The notes: generated from the sequence alone by a model not told the origin. DNA of 35,586 nucleotides from an uncultured Alphaproteobacteria bacterium (GCA_913031285.1 CAJWEI010000035.1:1-35586), one strand, 5' to 3'. Positions 8,363 through 18,789 are shown, counted from the first letter of the stretch. A program made the numbers and translations.

Positions 8363-9799
8363 TTAAAGATGCTTTTTCAGCTTTGAAAATGCTGGCTTTT
8401 TGCGGTCTTTATATGGATTTTGGTTGGCCTGTGACCGCATATATAAGCGAATTGGTGTTCCGGGCATGTCAAAATCCTGTCGCATACCATTTACAAGATA
8501 GCGGGAATAACTTTCCGGCATTTTATCCGGGTTCGAGCACATCACTACAAAACCTGGAGGGCGGGTTTTAACCTGAGTCATATACCTAAGCTTTACCCTG
8601 CGCCCATTTGGTGCAGGAGGTGGATGGGCTTCTACCATACCAGAAAGCCAGCGGTTAAGTTGGGCTGTTGTAATACGACGGTTCCAAACGTCATGGGCAC
8701 GCATAATGGCCTCTTTTAACCGATCCAGACCACGCCCACTCTTTGCCGAAACGGTTATCAAAGGTGCACCGCGAAGTTGGGGCAAGAGCCTCTCGAAAGC
8801 CTCTTTAAGTTTTTTCAGCTTTTGCTGCTTTTCCCCCTCAACATCCCATTTATTCACGGCGATAACCACAGCGCGCCCCTCGCGTTCTGCAAGATCTGCA
8901 ATGCGTAAATCCTGCTGCTCAAACGGGATTTCTGCATCAAGCAGGACAACAACAACTTCGGCAAATTTGACTGCTCGCAGCCCATCGCCGACAGATAATT
9001 TTTCAAGCTTCTCTTGTACTTTCGCCCTCTTGCGCATTCCAGCAGTATCAAAAACACGCATTGGCACACCGGACCAATCTATTTGAAGCGAAATAGCGTC
9101 ACGCGTAATCCCTGCCTCAGGCCCAGTCAAAAGTCTGTCTTCACCTGAAATTTTATTTATGAGAGTAGATTTTCCTGCGTTGGGTCGACCAACAACGGCA
9201 ACTTGCAGTGGTTTCATACGCATGGGAAGTCGATATATTTCCTCCTCATGCTCATCAATATTAATATCAGTTTCGGCCATCTCTAGCTTGGAGCGTTCCG
9301 AAAAATCGTCAGCCAGGGGCATCAAAACAGTAAGTAGTTCACTCATACCTTCACCGTGTTCGGCCGAAAGCCGAAGTGGCTCACCAAGTCCTAAATTCCA
9401 TGCCTCGAGAACACCCTCGTCTGCGGCAAAGCCCTCGCCCTTATTGGCGCCCAGAATAACAACTTTTGCTCGTTTGCGAAGGATATCTGCAAATATTTCA
9501 TCCATTGGTGTGACCCCAATACGAGCATCAATCATGAATAGACAAACATCAGCCATATCGACAGCACGTTCTGTGAGCTTACGCATTCTACCACGGAGGC
9601 TTTCATCTGTTGCCTCTTCAAGTCCAGCTGTATCAATGACAGTAAAACGAAGATCCCCCAGCCTTGCCTGACCTTCGCGTAAGTCGCGCGTAACGCCCGG
9701 TTGGTTATCTACCAGCGCAAGACGCTTTCCAACAAGCCTGTTGAAAAGCGTTGATTTTCCAACATTGGGCCGGCCAACAATTGCCAGTGAGAAAGTCAT
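8363..9799 (-). CDS. der: Der (EngA), tandem GTPase for 50S ribosome assembly
   Basis: A 478-residue protein with two G domains and a C-terminal KH-like domain. G1 P-loop GRPNVGKST starts at residue 8 and G2 P-loop GRPNAGKST near residue 204; each is followed by DTAG switch II motifs and an (N/T)KxD-type base motif (ANKGE in the first, NKWD in the second). The first domain's NKGE in place of NKxD is a departure that should be compared with close relatives. It follows bamB by 48 bases, the same order as E. coli bamB-der. Confidence 0.96.
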   Translation of the reverse strand: MTFSLAIVGRPNVGKSTLFNRLVGKRLALVDNQPGVTRDLREGQARLGDLRFTVIDTAGLEEATDESLRGRMRKLTERAVDMADVCLFMIDARIGVTPMDEIFADILRKRAKVVILGANKGEGFAADEGVLEAWNLGLGEPLRLSAEHGEGMSELLTVLMPLADDFSERSKLEMAETDINIDEHEEEIYRLPMRMKPLQVAVVGRPNAGKSTLINKISGEDRLLTGPEAGITRDAISLQIDWSGVPMRVFDTAGMRKRAKVQEKLEKLSVGDGLRAVKFAEVVVVLLDAEIPFEQQDLRIADLAEREGRAVVIAVNKWDVEGEKQQKLKKLKEAFERLLPQLRGAPLITVSAKSGRGLDRLKEAIMRAHDVWNRRITTAQLNRWLSGMVEAHPPPAPNGRRVKLRYMTQVKTRPPGFVVMCSNPDKMPESYSRYLVNGMRQDFDMPGTPIRLYMRSQANQNPYKDRKKPAFSKLKKHL

Positions 9800-9847
9800 T
9801 CATCTGCTCCGATGTGTCCAAGATACTCTAGCTACACTAAATTTTTC

Positions 9848-11176
9848 TCAGCGGAAAGCGTGTAAATAGCCCTTCTTTGATATCACGTAAAGTGTACCAT
9901 CTGCAACAATCGGGACTGTAGTCGCCCCACCCGGAATAAGAAAACTACGCAATTCGTTCCCCGAAGTAGGATCAAATTGTCGTAATTTTCCATCGCTGGA
10001 TGCAACAATCAGGTTCTCACCTGCAAAGATTGGACCGTGATGTACCACAATCTCTTTTGTCCGAATACTATTTTCGTCCAGATACCCCGGAAGTTTCACG
10101 GCCCAAACAAAGTCTCCAGTTCCAGAGTCAAGGCGCATGAGTTCTGAAAGATCGTTAATAAAGAATACAGATCCTCCTGCTGGCCAAATTAGTGAACGCG
10201 TTCCATAGGGAGCCGACCAAAGGCGCTCACCACTGTCACGATTAAGTGCCACTATCCGACCAGAAGTATTTGCCGCGAATACCGAGCGACCGCTTATTAC
10301 AGGGGTCGAACCAATGTCTTCTACAGTAGCAACAGATTGCCCAGACCGTCCACCGGCAAGCGTCGCAGTCCATAATGAAAGTCCACCCTGACGAAATGCG
10401 GCCTGTATTTCACCGGAACCAAATCCAAACATAACAAGTTTATCAGAAACAGATGGCCCAGTTGTTCCCGTGACGTTGTTGGTATCAGCCAACCCATCAA
10501 TCTGCCAACGTATACGTCCAGTTTTCGATTCAATTGCCCAGCTTGTTGCATCATTGCTGACCAGATAAACAAGCCCATCAGAGTACGCCGGTTGACTATT
10601 TCCCGTTCCCAAAAGAGCTTGTTTCCAGATTTTTTGACCTGTTTTGGGCTCTAATGCCCATAAGTCACCATACCCAGTTGAAGCGAAAAGCATCCCGCCA
10701 CCAATCGCAAGTCCACCCCCATCAGCCTGACCCGACCCCTCTGTCGGGGGCGTCAGGTCTTTCGACCAAAGGCGCGATCCTGATTTCGAGGTAGCAGTCA
10801 GAACCATTTGACTATCCATCGTGAATATGGTTCCACCTTTTGAAATCGGATCCGCGGTCAACCTTGCCCGGGCGGTATCCCCTATTCCAATAGATGTCGA
10901 CCAACGTAATTTGAGATCCGCGGCCAACACCGCGTTCGACGTTCTAGTCTTAGAGGTTGCGTGTCCTTGAGGCCAGTCCAAGTTCCTGATTTGTTTGGGA
11001 GCTTTAAAGGCCAATTGTCTATTAGCAGGACGTTCAGCCTTAACCTCACGGTTGTCTTGATAGACAGCTGATATAAGCTCACGTTTGCCCACAAGAGTAG
11101 CCTTTTTTTCACTACACCCTGATGCCGCCAAAATCACCAGATAGATAATACTCGACAAAAGCGTTAATCTTTTCAC
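9848..11176 (-). CDS. bamB: BamB-like outer-membrane assembly lipoprotein (PQQ-type beta-propeller)
   Basis: Periplasmic lipoprotein scaffold of the BAM complex that folds beta-barrel outer-membrane proteins. Repeated PQQ-like blades are visible as AxDxxSGxxxW-type units (SKSGSRLWSKDL, EPKTGQKIWKQA, ESKTGRIRWQID, NRDSGERLWSAP, DSGTGDFVWAVK). The start is set at GTG 11176: AAGGAG sits seven bases upstream (11184-11189) and the product begins MKRLTLLSS with a 20-residue lipoprotein signal ending in a lipobox LAASGC, giving 442 residues. An upstream ATG at 11200 adds eight polar residues before the signal. It lies between a YfgM-like gene and der, as in E. coli. Confidence 0.9.
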   Translation of the reverse strand: MKRLTLLSSIIYLVILAASGCSEKKATLVGKRELISAVYQDNREVKAERPANRQLAFKAPKQIRNLDWPQGHATSKTRTSNAVLAADLKLRWSTSIGIGDTARARLTADPISKGGTIFTMDSQMVLTATSKSGSRLWSKDLTPPTEGSGQADGGGLAIGGGMLFASTGYGDLWALEPKTGQKIWKQALLGTGNSQPAYSDGLVYLVSNDATSWAIESKTGRIRWQIDGLADTNNVTGTTGPSVSDKLVMFGFGSGEIQAAFRQGGLSLWTATLAGGRSGQSVATVEDIGSTPVISGRSVFAANTSGRIVALNRDSGERLWSAPYGTRSLIWPAGGSVFFINDLSELMRLDSGTGDFVWAVKLPGYLDENSIRTKEIVVHHGPIFAGENLIVASSDGKLRQFDPTSGNELRSFLIPGGATTVPIVADGTLYVISKKGYLHAFR

Positions 11177-11208
11177 CTCGGAGCTCCTTACCCTCATCAT
11201 CTGCGGTG

Positions 11209-11871
11209 CTATTTCCCGCTTTGATCCGGATTTTCTCCCAACACGGTCCTTAGTTGAGAAGCTCTCTGACGCAAGCCCTCACTGACACTCGCATCCTCAA
11301 CAAGCCTAGACAAGCGATTTACCGCAGCTTCTACCTGATCAGAGCTGAGTTCAATCAACGCAATCTGTTCTTCTGCAAGTAAACGATAAGGACTGGCTGA
11401 GTTAGCTATTGCGGTCAGATCTGCCAACCTTTTCTCTTCGCTCAGGCCCGTTTCTTCTAACAGCAGCTTTTTAAATTCAGCTAAAGCATGATACTCTGCG
11501 TCGACGTCGATGAGATCTCCAACGCCTTGTAAAACTATGGCAGCCTCTTGGGATTGTGAAGCGCTTGATAGCTCGGCGGCTTGTAAAAGGTTCAAGACAG
11601 ATTGGGTATTATGATTATTGCTGTCAATCTTGCCAATGGCTTCTGCGCGCTGAGTATTTGTTTCTAGTTTTAAAGCTGCAAGAATAGCATCTCCGATTTG
11701 TTGTGCCCCCGCGGCAGCTGTCGTAATACTATATTCCCGATACGCCGTACCAGAAACCACCAAAAGAACTGCTAGCACTGCAATCCATCCATATTGCCGC
11801 ATGAGAGCAAACAGGCGGTCTTTCCGGACCTCTTCGCTGACTTCCTCAATAAAGCTATCTGTTTCGCTCAC
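11209..11871 (-). CDS. YfgM-like membrane-anchored TPR protein
   Basis: A 220-residue protein with a short cytoplasmic N-terminus, one membrane anchor (about residues 29-45) and a mostly helical, Ala/Leu/Glu-rich periplasmic domain of the tetratricopeptide-like type (ancillary SecYEG translocon subunit YfgM family). The YfgM product of E. coli contacts SecYEG and periplasmic chaperones. The start is GTG at 11871 with GAGG seven bases upstream. Directly upstream of bamB and der, the conserved yfgM-bamB-der order, which is the main support for the family call. Confidence 0.8.
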   Translation of the reverse strand: MSETDSFIEEVSEEVRKDRLFALMRQYGWIAVLAVLLVVSGTAYREYSITTAAAGAQQIGDAILAALKLETNTQRAEAIGKIDSNNHNTQSVLNLLQAAELSSASQSQEAAIVLQGVGDLIDVDAEYHALAEFKKLLLEETGLSEEKRLADLTAIANSASPYRLLAEEQIALIELSSDQVEAAVNRLSRLVEDASVSEGLRQRASQLRTVLGENPDQSGK

Positions 11872-12043
11872 AATCTAACCTCGCCATTAATTAGCAAAAC
11901 TCTTACCCTGTCTTATCTCAAGTGCCAAGTCCCAAACACGTTGCCGACTATTGCAGCTTATTGCATAAATGTTTAGCATAAAAAGCCGCAAAAGGTGCTC
12001 GCAAGTCAACTCAAAAGTATATTTCAATACGGAAAAGACAACC

Positions 12044-13321
12044 ATGAGAATAATATCCATCCTGACGACGCTTTTTGTATTGTCCGGGCTGTATTTTTTG
12101 ATTTTTGAACGCGCTGCAGTAAAAGCAGTGTCACGAGGTGCTCCCTTGTCAACGCTCTTCGCCGGTTTGGACGATACGGAGGATATCGCGACCCAACAAA
12201 CTGAGGCTAAAATTGCTAATGAAAGCCCTCAGACGAATTTAGCATCCCAAGTCATTAAAGTTTTCGCGTTAAAATCAGTCGAACAGGAGATTGAAAGCGT
12301 CGTTATTTTGCGTGGCCAAACCGAAGCATCGCGAGAGGTACAAGTGCGCGCCGAAACATCAGGGCAAGTTATCTCTGAACCACTTAGAAAAGGGACTTTG
12401 GTCAAAAAAAATCAGATTCTGTGTAGGCTTGACCCAGGAGTCAGAGACAGCCTCTTGGCGGATGCAAATGCAAAATTGGCTGAAGCTAAAGCTCGCGTGC
12501 CAGAAACACAAGCTAGGTTGGAAGAAGCTGAAAGTCGCCTTGATGAGGCCAAAATAAATTTCAATGGCGCAAAAAAATTAGCGCAAGATGGATATGCTAG
12601 CGAAGCCAGAGTTGCAGCAACAAAAGCTGCCATAAGATCCACAGAAACGGGCGTAGCAAGCGCTCGCGCCGGATTCAAAGCAACACAGTCGCGCATTCAG
12701 GGTGCAGAAGCGGCTGTCGCAAGTGCAACGAAAGAGATCGAACGACTGATACTGAGAGCGCCTTTCAGTGGCTTTTTAGAAACTGATACCACAGAAATCG
12801 GAAGCCTTTTGCAACACGGCTCCCTCTGCGCAAAAGTTATTCAGCTCAATCCAATAAAGCTGGTTGGCTTTGTAGCCGAAGTTGACATGCCAAGGGTCGA
12901 AGTAGGTGCAAATGCGAAGGCTAAGCTTTTGGCCGGTCATACAGTTTACGGAAAAGTTACATTTCTCTCCCGCTCAGCGGATAAATTAACGCGTACGTTT
13001 CGTGTCGAAGTAGAAGTCCTAAACAAAGATCTCTCTATCAGTGATGGGCAGACAGCGGATATTAAGATAAGTGCCGGGACCAGGACTGCGCATTTGGTGC
13101 CACAATCTGCGCTGACATTAAACGACGATGGCGATTTAGGTGTTCGTATTATAGCCACGGACAGCACGTCCCTATTTGTTAGAGTTAAAATGCTGATCGA
13201 TACGGCAGAGGGTGTTTGGCTGACTGGTTTACCAGATCGTGCAAACATTATTGTAGTTGGACAAGAATATGTGAAAGACGGTGTGATTGTGTCTCCAATC
13301 TTTAGGAAACCAACGCAGTGA
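12044..13321 (+). CDS. RND efflux periplasmic adaptor (membrane fusion protein)
   Basis: A 425-residue adaptor linking an inner-membrane RND pump to an outer-membrane channel. It has an N-terminal membrane or signal segment (residues 2-19), an acidic low-complexity linker, a split lipoyl-like domain (first half near residues 90-120 with RAETSGQVISEPLRKG; second half near 235-260 with LRAPFSGFLET), and between them an Ala/Glu/Lys-rich coiled-coil hairpin (about 130-230). A beta-barrel and membrane-proximal domain follow. The start at 12044 is chosen because the hydrophobic segment begins there and GGAAAAG lies just upstream; the frame is open to 11969. It overlaps the pump gene. Confidence 0.92.
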   Translation: MRIISILTTLFVLSGLYFLIFERAAVKAVSRGAPLSTLFAGLDDTEDIATQQTEAKIANESPQTNLASQVIKVFALKSVEQEIESVVILRGQTEASREVQVRAETSGQVISEPLRKGTLVKKNQILCRLDPGVRDSLLADANAKLAEAKARVPETQARLEEAESRLDEAKINFNGAKKLAQDGYASEARVAATKAAIRSTETGVASARAGFKATQSRIQGAEAAVASATKEIERLILRAPFSGFLETDTTEIGSLLQHGSLCAKVIQLNPIKLVGFVAEVDMPRVEVGANAKAKLLAGHTVYGKVTFLSRSADKLTRTFRVEVEVLNKDLSISDGQTADIKISAGTRTAHLVPQSALTLNDDGDLGVRIIATDSTSLFVRVKMLIDTAEGVWLTGLPDRANIIVVGQEYVKDGVIVSPIFRKPTQ

Positions 13322-16300
13322 CCAGTGTTGTAGACTGGGCTGCAAGCCGCGCAAGAATGGTTCTAGCAATGGTTTTCCTATCGCTCGCGGCGGGAACATA
13401 CGCCTACACTGGGCTTCCAAAAGAGGGTGAACCAGACATTGAGATACCCGCTTTATTCATCTCAGTTGTATTTTCCGGAATATCTGCGGCTGACAGCGAA
13501 AAATTGCTTGTCTTGCCCATGGAAACGGAATTGGCAAATCTAAATGGTCTAAAGAAAATATCGGCTACTGCGGCTGAAAGCTACGCGGGCATTGCCCTTG
13601 AGTTTGAGTTTGGCTGGGACAAAGCCGAAACAATCGCCGAAGTGCGCGATGCCATGTCTAAAGCCGAGGCGTTGTTTCCAGAAGGTGCCGACAAATATTC
13701 AATCAATGAACTTAACTTTTCCAAATTTCCAATCATTATCGTGGACCTCACGGGCAATGTTCCAGAACGCGCAATGACAAGAATTGCTAGAAATTTACAA
13801 GAAAAAATTGAAAGTATGGATGCCGTACTGGAAGCGGCGATAGACGGAAACCGTAAAGAAATGGTTGAAGTTGCGATCGATCCTCTTCGCTTGGAGGCCT
13901 ACAACGTGACCGCGGGCGAATTGATTTCGGTGGTACGAAACAACAACCGATTAATCGCTGCCGGTGAAGTTGAAAGTGACCAAGGTGCTTTTTCAGTCAA
14001 AATCCCATCTAGTTTTGATGACGTGAGTGATGTCTATGCGCTACCCGTCAAGACAAATGGGGACCGCGTTATCACGCTCGGCGATCTCGCTGAGATCAGG
14101 CTCACATTTGAAGACCGCATCGGAACAGCGCGTTTCAACTCAGAACCCACCGTCGCCCTACAAGTTGTCAAGCGTAAAGGGTTTAATCTGATTAAAACGG
14201 CTCAAACGATTAAAGACTTGGTCAAAGAAGAACAGGCACAATGGCCTCAAGATCTACAGGCTGTTGTTAAAATGGGTACATCCAACGACCAATCACGTGT
14301 GGTTGATAGCATGGTTGGACAACTCGAAGGGTCTGTTCTAACCGCAATTGCTCTTGTTATGATGGTTGTCCTAACTTCGCTTGGCACCCGGGCCGCACTG
14401 CTTGTTGGTTTTGCAATTCCAGCCTCTTTTTTACTGTGCTTTGTACTATTAGCAATTATGGGAATCACTATCTCCAATATCGTGATGTTCGGGCTTATCC
14501 TTGCTGTCGGGATGCTCGTTGACGGCGCGATTGTGGTTGTGGAGTACGCCGATAAGAGTATTTCAGAGGGCGAAGGCCCTATGAGCGCTTATGTCCATGC
14601 CGCAAAACGCATGTTTTGGCCAATTGTCAGTTCTACCGCAACAACATTATGCGCATTCATGCCAATGCTATTCTGGCCGGGAGTGGCTGGACAGTTTATG
14701 GGCATGCTGCCGCTTACACTGATTTTTGTCCTATCTGCATCTCTTATAGTTGCGCTGATTTACCTGCCTGTAATTGGCGGTGTTTCCGGACGTATGAGCC
14801 GCGCGTTTCAAAATGGCTCCAACGTTTTGAGGACGACACTACCTTGGTTTTTCCGCATGACCCTTGTACCTTTAGTTTTACTTGGCATGTTTACCGGCGC
14901 TATGCAGATTATAAACCCAGCCTATCTTTTTGGTGAGTATGCAAGAGACTGGAGTTTGATCGCGTCTATGATTGGAGTTGCTATATTTTTACTTTCGGCC
15001 TTTGCAGCTTCAACAGTTTTCAGCTCAGTGACGAGACAGCTCAAAGTGCTCGAAGTGCAAGCAGGAAAACGCCGTACAAATTTTGGCCTGTTCATCAAAT
15101 TTATTGTTGGCAACCCAATTATGCCAATTATAACGATTTTAGCGGTGATCTATTTTGGAGTGCAGGTCCAAATCTATTTTGGTCAGAATAATTATGGTGT
15201 TGAGTTCTTTGTTGAATCCGAACCGGAACAAGCAATCGTTTACGTAAAGGCGCGCGGCAATTTATCTTTGAAAGAAAAAGATGCCATCGTTGTACAAGCA
15301 GAAAAAGTCGTCCTGGCCAATCCAGGAATTCAAAGTGTCTTTTCATTTGCCGGCATTGGCGGTTTGACGCAAAATACAGCTGGAGCATCACCCCCTCAAG
15401 ATACGATAGGCCAGATCCAGCTCGAAACAATCCCGTGGGAAGAGCGTGGAGGGCAACCAGAACTTGATGGTAATATCGTCATGGCGGAGCTCAGAAAAGA
15501 CTTGGCCAAAATACCAGGAATACAAACAGAGGTGCTTGAACTGGCACGCGGCCCTGCCAGTAGTAAGCCCGTTCATCTAAGACTGAAAGGTGAAAATTGG
15601 GAGCATCTAGTCGAAAGTACAGAAAGAATGCGTTATGTATTTGACAACACTTACGGGCTTACTCAGATCGAGGATAGCAGACCTTTGCCCGGCATCGATT
15701 GGCAGATAAATATAGATGTTGAGAAAGCTGGGCGCTACGGAGCGGATGTTTCGACTGTTGGAGGTATGGTTCAACTGGTAACTCGCGGAATATTACTTGA
15801 TACAATGCGTGTTGAGAGCAGCAATGAAGAAATACAAATTCGAGTGCGGCTGCCTAAAAAAGATCGACTTCTGAGCACATTGGATACTCTCAAAGTCCGC
15901 ACCAGCGATGGGCTAGTCCCTCTTTCTAACTTTACAACGCGGAAGCCTGTGAACAAACTCGCACAAATCCGAAGGGCAAACCAAAAACGATTTTTTGATG
16001 TCAAAGCCGGTGTCCTCCCAGATCTAAAGCGCATGTTTGTTGATGAAGATGGCAATAAGCGAGAAATTCTCGTAAATGGGAATGAGCGCATCAGATTTCT
16101 AACCACCTACTTGGAAGAGAACCCTCTTCCAAAAGGCATCACTTGGGAATGGGCTGGCGATCAGCAAGATGAGGTAGAGAGCCAGGCTTTTCTAATGATG
16201 GCGTTTCCTGCGGCATTGGCGTTGATGTTCATCATCCTGCTGGCGCAGTTTAACAGTTTTTATAATGCCGTTATTGTGCTTTTGGCAGTGGTCTTTTCAA

Positions 16301-16911
16301 CGGTTGGTGTTCTGATTGGTATGTTGGTGATGCAACAGCCATTTTCAACAATTATGACTGGCACAGGCGTTGTAGCGCTTGCGGGAATTGTAGTGAACAA
16401 CAATATCGTACTTATTGATACTTATCAGGAATATGCCAAGATTATGCCTAGGATTGAAGCTATAATTAGAACCGCTGAACAAAGGATCAGGCCAGTTCTC
16501 TTAACTTCGATTACGACGATGGCCGGACTTGCCCCAATGATGTTCGGTTTGAGCTTTGATTTCTTTGATGGTGGCTATTCTATCGACAGCCCGACAGCGC
16601 TCTGGTGGAAACAACTTGCAACTGCCGTGGTGTTTGGATTAGGGACTTCTACTGTTCTGACGCTGGTCTTTACACCATCACTCTTGGCAATCCGCGTATG
16701 GATTTATACATATACACTTTGGATTGTCCGCGGTCTCGTCGTTTTGGGAGCACCAAAGCAGGCAAAGATTACCAAAGACTGGGCACTTCAACGTTCGATG
16801 AAGCAAATTAAAAAACCCGAAATCATGTGGAGTGATTTGGACTCTAAAGAATTAACCACCGATGTCCCCAGACACTCTTTACCATCGTCAAATGAGGTAC
16901 CTGCAAAGTAA
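13318..16911 (+). CDS. RND-family efflux pump inner-membrane subunit, extended form
   Basis: Proton-driven transporter of the AcrB/HAE superfamily, 1197 residues against the usual 1020-1050. The start is GTG, overlapping the adaptor stop (GTGA). Two RND repeats are visible: TM1 near residues 15-30, the TM2-TM6 bundle about 340-490 with the LAVGMLVDGAIVVVE motif carrying the conserved Asp, then the second half with LAGIVVNNNIVLIDTY in the equivalent TM10 position. Between TM6 and TM7 there is an insertion of about 70 residues with two further hydrophobic segments (about 510-532 and 545-566), and an 80-residue hydrophilic C-terminal tail. No outer-membrane factor gene is nearby. Substrate unknown. 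Confidence 0.92.
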   Translation: MTSVVDWAASRARMVLAMVFLSLAAGTYAYTGLPKEGEPDIEIPALFISVVFSGISAADSEKLLVLPMETELANLNGLKKISATAAESYAGIALEFEFGWDKAETIAEVRDAMSKAEALFPEGADKYSINELNFSKFPIIIVDLTGNVPERAMTRIARNLQEKIESMDAVLEAAIDGNRKEMVEVAIDPLRLEAYNVTAGELISVVRNNNRLIAAGEVESDQGAFSVKIPSSFDDVSDVYALPVKTNGDRVITLGDLAEIRLTFEDRIGTARFNSEPTVALQVVKRKGFNLIKTAQTIKDLVKEEQAQWPQDLQAVVKMGTSNDQSRVVDSMVGQLEGSVLTAIALVMMVVLTSLGTRAALLVGFAIPASFLLCFVLLAIMGITISNIVMFGLILAVGMLVDGAIVVVEYADKSISEGEGPMSAYVHAAKRMFWPIVSSTATTLCAFMPMLFWPGVAGQFMGMLPLTLIFVLSASLIVALIYLPVIGGVSGRMSRAFQNGSNVLRTTLPWFFRMTLVPLVLLGMFTGAMQIINPAYLFGEYARDWSLIASMIGVAIFLLSAFAASTVFSSVTRQLKVLEVQAGKRRTNFGLFIKFIVGNPIMPIITILAVIYFGVQVQIYFGQNNYGVEFFVESEPEQAIVYVKARGNLSLKEKDAIVVQAEKVVLANPGIQSVFSFAGIGGLTQNTAGASPPQDTIGQIQLETIPWEERGGQPELDGNIVMAELRKDLAKIPGIQTEVLELARGPASSKPVHLRLKGENWEHLVESTERMRYVFDNTYGLTQIEDSRPLPGIDWQINIDVEKAGRYGADVSTVGGMVQLVTRGILLDTMRVESSNEEIQIRVRLPKKDRLLSTLDTLKVRTSDGLVPLSNFTTRKPVNKLAQIRRANQKRFFDVKAGVLPDLKRMFVDEDGNKREILVNGNERIRFLTTYLEENPLPKGITWEWAGDQQDEVESQAFLMMAFPAALALMFIILLAQFNSFYNAVIVLLAVVFSTVGVLIGMLVMQQPFSTIMTGTGVVALAGIVVNNNIVLIDTYQEYAKIMPRIEAIIRTAEQRIRPVLLTSITTMAGLAPMMFGLSFDFFDGGYSIDSPTALWWKQLATAVVFGLGTSTVLTLVFTPSLLAIRVWIYTYTLWIVRGLVVLGAPKQAKITKDWALQRSMKQIKKPEIMWSDLDSKELTTDVPRHSLPSSNEVPAK

Positions 16912-16971
16912 AGTTCACAATACGATATGGATGGTTCTCCTTTGGTGTGGTTATGGAGATGTTTCTCTTGA

Positions 16972-18789
16972 CTAAGCAGCACTTTTTGCGCGCTGCAGGC
17001 TCCATAGGCTTTGATAGCGCCCCTTCTTGGCCAGGAGGGAAACATGATTGCCCTGTTCGACCACAACTCCATTTTCAAGAACATAAATGCGATCCGCATG
17101 TGCCACTGTGGACAGCCTATGGGCAATAATGATTACCGTTCGGCCCTGCCCCACTTTCTCCAAAGCACCTTGAATTTCTTGCTCTGTTTCGCTGTCCAAT
17201 GCACTGGTCGCCTCGTCTAGTAATAAGATGGGTGGATCTTTCAAAAGTGTTCTGGCAATCCCGACGCGCTGTTTCTCACCCCCGGATAGTTTCAATCCGC
17301 GCTCTCCTACAACACTCTGATAGCCCTCAGGTAAAGAGATAATAAAATCGTGAATTTGTGCGTCTCTTGCCGCTTGGTGAATTTGGCTTTCGCTAGCTCC
17401 ATCCCGTCCGTACGCGATGTTATAGTAAATCGTATCATTGAATAGAACCGTATCTTGAGGAACCATACCGATTGATCGATGTAAACTAGTCTGAGTGACC
17501 TTCCTAACATCTTGACCGTCCACCCTCAATGCACCATTTGTGACGTCATAAAACCGAAATAATAGCCGACCAATTGTTGATTTTCCTGATCCCGAGGGGC
17601 CCACTATAGCCACGGTCTTACCCGCTTCAACTTCAATCGAGACATTGCGTAAAATCTGACGTTCGGGATCGTATGCGAAATCCACTGCTTCGAGTGAAAC
17701 ATTTCCACCACTCACTGCCAAATGCACCGCGTCGGGTGCATCTATAACCTCGGCTTGTTCTTGCAAAAGGTCAAACAATACGCGCATGTCAACCAAGGCC
17801 TGCCTGATCTCCCGGTAGACTGTACCTAAAAAATTCAAAGGCATGGTGATTTGGATCATATAGGCATTAACGAGAACAAAATCTCCAATGCTTAAGTCAC
17901 CGTTTTGAACACCTATCGCGGCGAGTATCATGACACTTACTAATGCCATCGTAATCAAAAGTGCCTGTCCAAAATTTAGAAAGGCCAAAGAATAACTTGT
18001 TTTTAAAGCAAATTTTTCATACTCTGACATAGCTTTATCATAGCGCAAAGCTTCTCGGTTTTCAGCCCCAAAATATTTTACTGTCTCAAAATTCAATAGG
18101 CTGTCAATGGCTTTTTGATTAGCATCAGTATCATGCTCATTCATATCTCGACGTAGTTTAACCCGCCATTCTGTCACCTTGAATGTGAACCAAATATATA
18201 TAAAAATTGTAAACATAATGATTCCGACATATCTGGCGTCATCAAGTTTCCAAAATAGAATACTAGCAACTAAAACTAATTCGAAAATTAATGGAATAAT
18301 AGAGAAGAGCGACAAACGCAGTAAGAAATCAACGCCTTTCACACCACGCTCTATAACACGACTAAGACCGCCGGTTTTGCGTGTGAGATGATAGCGCAGT
18401 GACAATCGGTGAATATGATTGAATGTTTCAAGTGCCATTTGCCGTAAGGCACGTTGGCCCACTTTTGCAAAAATTACATCGCGCAGCTGCTGGAATGCAT
18501 TGGTTAAGACGCGAACCACGCCATACGCCACTGTCAATCCAACAGCCCCCAACATAAAGTCTGAAAACCCATTTGACGATAGTTCGTCAACTGCTTGGGC
18601 TTGTAAAAGGGGCGCAGCGACACCAAGCGTTTTGGCGATAAACAGGGACAGCAATGCCAATACAACTCGGGTTCTGATCTCCCAGTTACCCTTAGGCCAA
18701 AGATAAGGGAGTACCATCTTAATTACACGCCAACCTGACCTCTGTTCGTCGTAACCCGGTCTTACAGTATCGGAAAATTGCTTAGACAT
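16972..18789 (-). CDS. Atm1-type ABC exporter (fused permease-ATPase)
   Basis: A 605-residue half-transporter. The N-terminal six-helix domain (about residues 35-330) has the Atm1-family signature around YHLTRKTGGLSRVIERG (about residues 136-152). The C-terminal ATPase has Walker A GPSGSGKST, signature LSGGEKQR, Walker B ILLLDEATSALD and the switch histidine in IAHRLST. Atm1 relatives export glutathione-linked sulfur species or metal-glutathione conjugates and can act in metal detoxification. The gene lies 78 bases downstream of the LysM gene on the same strand and converges with the RND gene. GGAG precedes the ATG. Substrate here is inferred from family only. Confidence 0.9.
   Translation of the reverse strand: MSKQFSDTVRPGYDEQRSGWRVIKMVLPYLWPKGNWEIRTRVVLALLSLFIAKTLGVAAPLLQAQAVDELSSNGFSDFMLGAVGLTVAYGVVRVLTNAFQQLRDVIFAKVGQRALRQMALETFNHIHRLSLRYHLTRKTGGLSRVIERGVKGVDFLLRLSLFSIIPLIFELVLVASILFWKLDDARYVGIIMFTIFIYIWFTFKVTEWRVKLRRDMNEHDTDANQKAIDSLLNFETVKYFGAENREALRYDKAMSEYEKFALKTSYSLAFLNFGQALLITMALVSVMILAAIGVQNGDLSIGDFVLVNAYMIQITMPLNFLGTVYREIRQALVDMRVLFDLLQEQAEVIDAPDAVHLAVSGGNVSLEAVDFAYDPERQILRNVSIEVEAGKTVAIVGPSGSGKSTIGRLLFRFYDVTNGALRVDGQDVRKVTQTSLHRSIGMVPQDTVLFNDTIYYNIAYGRDGASESQIHQAARDAQIHDFIISLPEGYQSVVGERGLKLSGGEKQRVGIARTLLKDPPILLLDEATSALDSETEQEIQGALEKVGQGRTVIIIAHRLSTVAHADRIYVLENGVVVEQGNHVSLLAKKGRYQSLWSLQRAKSAA

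Noticed and set aside
9159-9671. 170-codon open frame antisense to der
   Set aside because: Ser/Arg/Pro-rich shadow of a strongly conserved gene; no ribosome site or family similarity.
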